Source: Letharia columbiana
Lineage: Eukaryota; Ascomycota; Lecanoromycetes; Lecanorales; Parmeliaceae
DNA: 64,000 nucleotides
Reading direction: 5' to 3'
NCBI RefSeq assembly: GCF_014066305.1
Contig: NW_023501036.1
Span: 1,313,501 to 1,377,500 of the forward strand
Of this stretch, positions 62,084 through 64,000 are shown piece by piece. How positions within the stretch are numbered: the stretch's first letter is position 1; the number at the start of each line of letters is the position of its first letter. The position numbers and the translations under genes were made by a program. The notes under the pieces are model-generated. The model did no database searches and was not told the origin of the DNA. It worked only from the letters and a program-made list of their open reading frames with translations.

Positions 62084-64000
62084 CTACTTCACTCCGAACG
62101 CTTCAGCGAGCTCTCCAAGCACATCTCCTCCACTGCCACTAGCGGCCATCTGAGCCTGCTCATCCTTCTTTCTGGAAGTACTTTTTGTCTTGCGCTTCGG
62201 CCCCTTCTTCTTTCCCTTCCCACGCCGGTTCTCCTTCGCGGAAGAATCATTTTCGGCTGCTGCCTGCTCCGCAGCAATTTGCTCTTGTCTTTCCCTCTTT
62301 GCCTCATCCATTGCTTGCTTCTCAGCCGCGGTCTCCTCTTGCAGCCTAATGCGATCCTCTTCCAAATCTTTCTCCAATTCCTCCGGATCATCAAACTCAG
62401 TACCAGCCATCTTCTCAAGTTCCGGCAAATCCACGGCCAACTTTTCGCCCAGTAATGTCGCCTTAATCCTGTCGCCGTTGATTTTCTCTTCTTTACAGAA
62501 CTTGAGCTTGATCTTGTGCCTTGTTCTGCCGGGAAACATCTTGCTGAGCATTTCAAAGTCAGTGCCGAACATGCGCAGTCCATCATAAAACCTCTCTGTT
62601 AGCATCTCATTCCACCCACCACTTTGGTCTCGCTTGAGCCAGGTGGCAGAGTTGATCTTTCGAGTCATATCGGTCTCGTCAACGGCATCCAACTGCTCTA
62701 CATTGCGCTCGAGGGCTGCTGCTGCGTGACGATCGATCTCCAGAGAAGTCTCATCTATCTGAATCTGGCCATTTACGATGATGGTGTTGGGCACGTTGTG
62801 AGCTACGTTCTCTTCTTGCTCCCTCTGGCGGGCCGGCCGCTCCTCTCGCGCTTCGGTATATTCGACAGGCGTAGCCTGGCTTTCAGGCTCAGCTCCATCC
62901 ATGACTTCTTTCAGCTGCCTTTGCTTCTTTCGGATGAAATCTGCCCGTTCCAATTCCTCCAATTCCTTTTCCCTTTCTGATTTCCTACCCGTTCCACCAT
63001 CCCTGCACAGGTCCATCATTCTGACCTCAGATGGCATTATCTGTACTATCTCTGCACCTTCAGGCGTTGGTGCGCGTTTTCTTCTTCGGCCACGCTTCTT
63101 TGGATCTTTAGATGAGCCTTGGACAGCGTCTTCAACAACTTCAGCTGCAGCATCTTCAATGCTTTGCCGGGTCTTCTTTTTTTGGTATTTTCTCCTCAAT
63201 TTTGCAGGGTCGGCATCCTCTTCGACTTGGCTAGGCTGCTCCTGAGTAGCTCCCCTGGATGTCCTGGCCGCTACACTTTTGTCTCTTTGAACGCCCTTCC
63301 CTTTCGCGTTTTTCCTTGGTTTCTTTGCGCTTGCCGACGTATTTCTGGTTGCGTCGGCGACGACTTCAGCTGCAGCATCCGCGATTTGTTGTTTACGCTT
63401 TTCCTGCACAGAAAGCTTAGGCTTCTTGGCTTTTCCAGAAGATTTTGTGACAGCTAGGGCTAGGGCGTTATTTGATGACTTTGCGGCAATTTCATTCACT
63501 TCTGTGCTTGGTATTGGTACATTTGCATCAGCAGTTGTAGCACGTGACTGTCCTGTTCGATTCTGTTCCGGAGATACCTCAATTTTCCGACGTTTAAGAG
63601 CGGGCGTAGGAACATCCGTGCTGGTGCTTTCTGCAACGCTTCCACTAGGCGATCTTGTTGAAGAAGGGACCGGTGCGTCGTGGGATCCTGTATGCTTGAG
63701 ACTAGCTTCATTCGGCGTTGGTACTGGACCTGAGGGCTCTGGAGCACGACTGGCAGCTATTACAGGCTGGCTGACTGGTGTAAGCTGGCGGGGCGATTGT
63801 AGGGGCGAAGAGGGTCGTTTCTGAGGCACTATAGACGCAGGAGAAGCATACTTCAGCGCCGGCGTACTTCGTGAAGGAATTGATATGGGGGTAGCCTCAT
63901 CTCGCCGGGCATTGTTTGCGAGTGCAGCTGTAGCAAGCTGTTGGGTCGATGCGGCTTTAGGTAGCGATGTAGAAGGCGTAGGCGAGGATTCGACATGTTG
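62084..64000 (-). CDS. BDP1: TFIIIB subunit B'' (BDP1), 5' part cut by the window edge
   Basis: The frame is open from the right edge of the window to the stop at 62084, 638 residues so far, so the start lies beyond 64000. The SANT/Myb domain of Bdp1 is at about three quarters of the visible length: KINSATWLKRDQSGGWNEML, TERFYDGLRMFGTDFEMLSK and MFPGRTRHKIKLKFCKEEK. Upstream are basic helices and two repeats of ADAAAEVV and EDAAAEVVEDA; the C-terminus is Lys/Glu-rich ending GELAEAFGVK. Bdp1 completes TFIIIB with TBP and Brf1, stabilising it on RNA polymerase III promoters. The long disordered N-terminus is Ser/Pro-rich with TP and SP sites. Its neighbour on the 3' side, SARAF, is convergent with only about 200 bases between stops. 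Confidence 0.93.
   Translation of the reverse strand, partial: QHVESSPTPSTSLPKAASTQQLATAALANNARRDEATPISIPSRSTPALKYASPASIVPQKRPSSPLQSPRQLTPVSQPVIAASRAPEPSGPVPTPNEASLKHTGSHDAPVPSSTRSPSGSVAESTSTDVPTPALKRRKIEVSPEQNRTGQSRATTADANVPIPSTEVNEIAAKSSNNALALAVTKSSGKAKKPKLSVQEKRKQQIADAAAEVVADATRNTSASAKKPRKNAKGKGVQRDKSVAARTSRGATQEQPSQVEEDADPAKLRRKYQKKKTRQSIEDAAAEVVEDAVQGSSKDPKKRGRRRKRAPTPEGAEIVQIMPSEVRMMDLCRDGGTGRKSEREKELEELERADFIRKKQRQLKEVMDGAEPESQATPVEYTEAREERPARQREQEENVAHNVPNTIIVNGQIQIDETSLEIDRHAAAALERNVEQLDAVDETDMTRKINSATWLKRDQSGGWNEMLTERFYDGLRMFGTDFEMLSKMFPGRTRHKIKLKFCKEEKINGDRIKATLLGEKLAVDLPELEKMAGTEFDDPEELEKDLEEDRIRLQEETAAEKQAMDEAKRERQEQIAAEQAAAENDSSAKENRRGKGKKKGPKRKTKSTSRKKDEQAQMAASGSGGDVLGELAEAFGVK

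Noticed and set aside
62190..63824. Several long plus-strand open frames antisense to BDP1
   Set aside because: They are reverse-strand shadows of Lys/Glu-rich coding DNA, giving Ser/Phe/Leu-rich peptides.
1..64000. tRNA, 5S rRNA or snRNA genes
   Set aside because: I looked for B-box words of the GGTTCRANNC type and for paired arms around them and found none outside coding exons; a covariance search was not possible.
1..64000. Secondary-metabolite cluster or defence system
   Set aside because: The only candidate tailoring enzyme is the lone methyltransferase; neighbours are housekeeping genes, and no synthase, NLR or transporter group is present.

Overview
The window is nuclear DNA of a filamentous ascomycete (Pezizomycotina). 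The evidence is short GT-AG introns of about 45-200 bases with CTRAC/CTAAY branch points 10-30 bases before the acceptor, dense genes on both strands with many divergent promoters, and protein families in their filamentous-fungal form. These include an RFX factor of the CpcR1 type, fungal Pbn1, Yop1, and Kae1 with an N-terminal [11 protein letters not shown] favour Leotiomycetes from overall protein flavour and from TTACCTTACC / AAGTACTTTAC-rich spacers, but this is inference. There are 25 genes I can support. Most were resolved to exon level by hand: donor and acceptor positions were accepted only when exon lengths summed to a whole number of codons and the joined protein matched the family.

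Layout. 0.5-10 kb: a P5B-type cation ATPase with 19 introns (YPK9), a CFA-synthase-like methyltransferase, and the P-TEFb-like kinase BUR1. 11-19 kb: a forkhead factor (HCM1 type) with MCB elements upstream, an FCP1-like phosphatase-fold protein with an altered motif, rRNA-processing RRP36, and a disordered conserved protein. 21-33 kb, very compact: RPC19, complex I NDUFA6, BUD31, a small two-helix membrane protein, the SNF1-kinase beta subunit, KAE1, a SET-domain methyltransferase (RKM4 type), EPL1 and calcineurin B. 34.8-41.8 kb: one conserved unknown gene, then a 5.6 kb gene-poor island with simple repeats. 41.8-64 kb: mitochondrial MRPS9, eEF1B-gamma, AOS1, an unknown conserved gene, RFX1, YOP1, ATG101, PEX3, PBN1, a SARAF-like ER protein, and BDP1, which runs off the right edge.

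The genes are core housekeeping functions rather than one pathway. Some share themes. BUR1, EPL1, BDP1 and RPC19 act in transcription. BUD31 is a splicing factor. RRP36, RKM4, eEF1B-gamma and KAE1 act in ribosome and tRNA biology. YOP1, PBN1 and SARAF are ER proteins. ATG101 and PEX3 act in autophagy and peroxisomes. SNF1-beta and calcineurin B are signalling subunits. I see no biosynthetic cluster, intact transposon, tRNA, rRNA or CRISPR.

The most notable observations are these. Single-base frame breaks, three of them one extra C in a C-run, interrupt BUR1, MRPS9 and ATG101; a fourth break, one base short, lies in RFX1. Two introns of the RKM4-like gene share almost identical 20-base 3' ends, which suggests introner-like elements. 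Two introns use GC-AG ends, and there are microexons of 9 and 17 bases. A near-perfect 37-base inverted repeat lies beside two telomere-type repeats in the PBN1/SARAF promoter. Three MCB boxes lie upstream of the HCM1-like gene. Calcineurin B lacks an N-terminal myristoylation signal. I did not find a convincing undescribed multi-gene system; the frame breaks, the twin introns and the hairpin are the best leads.
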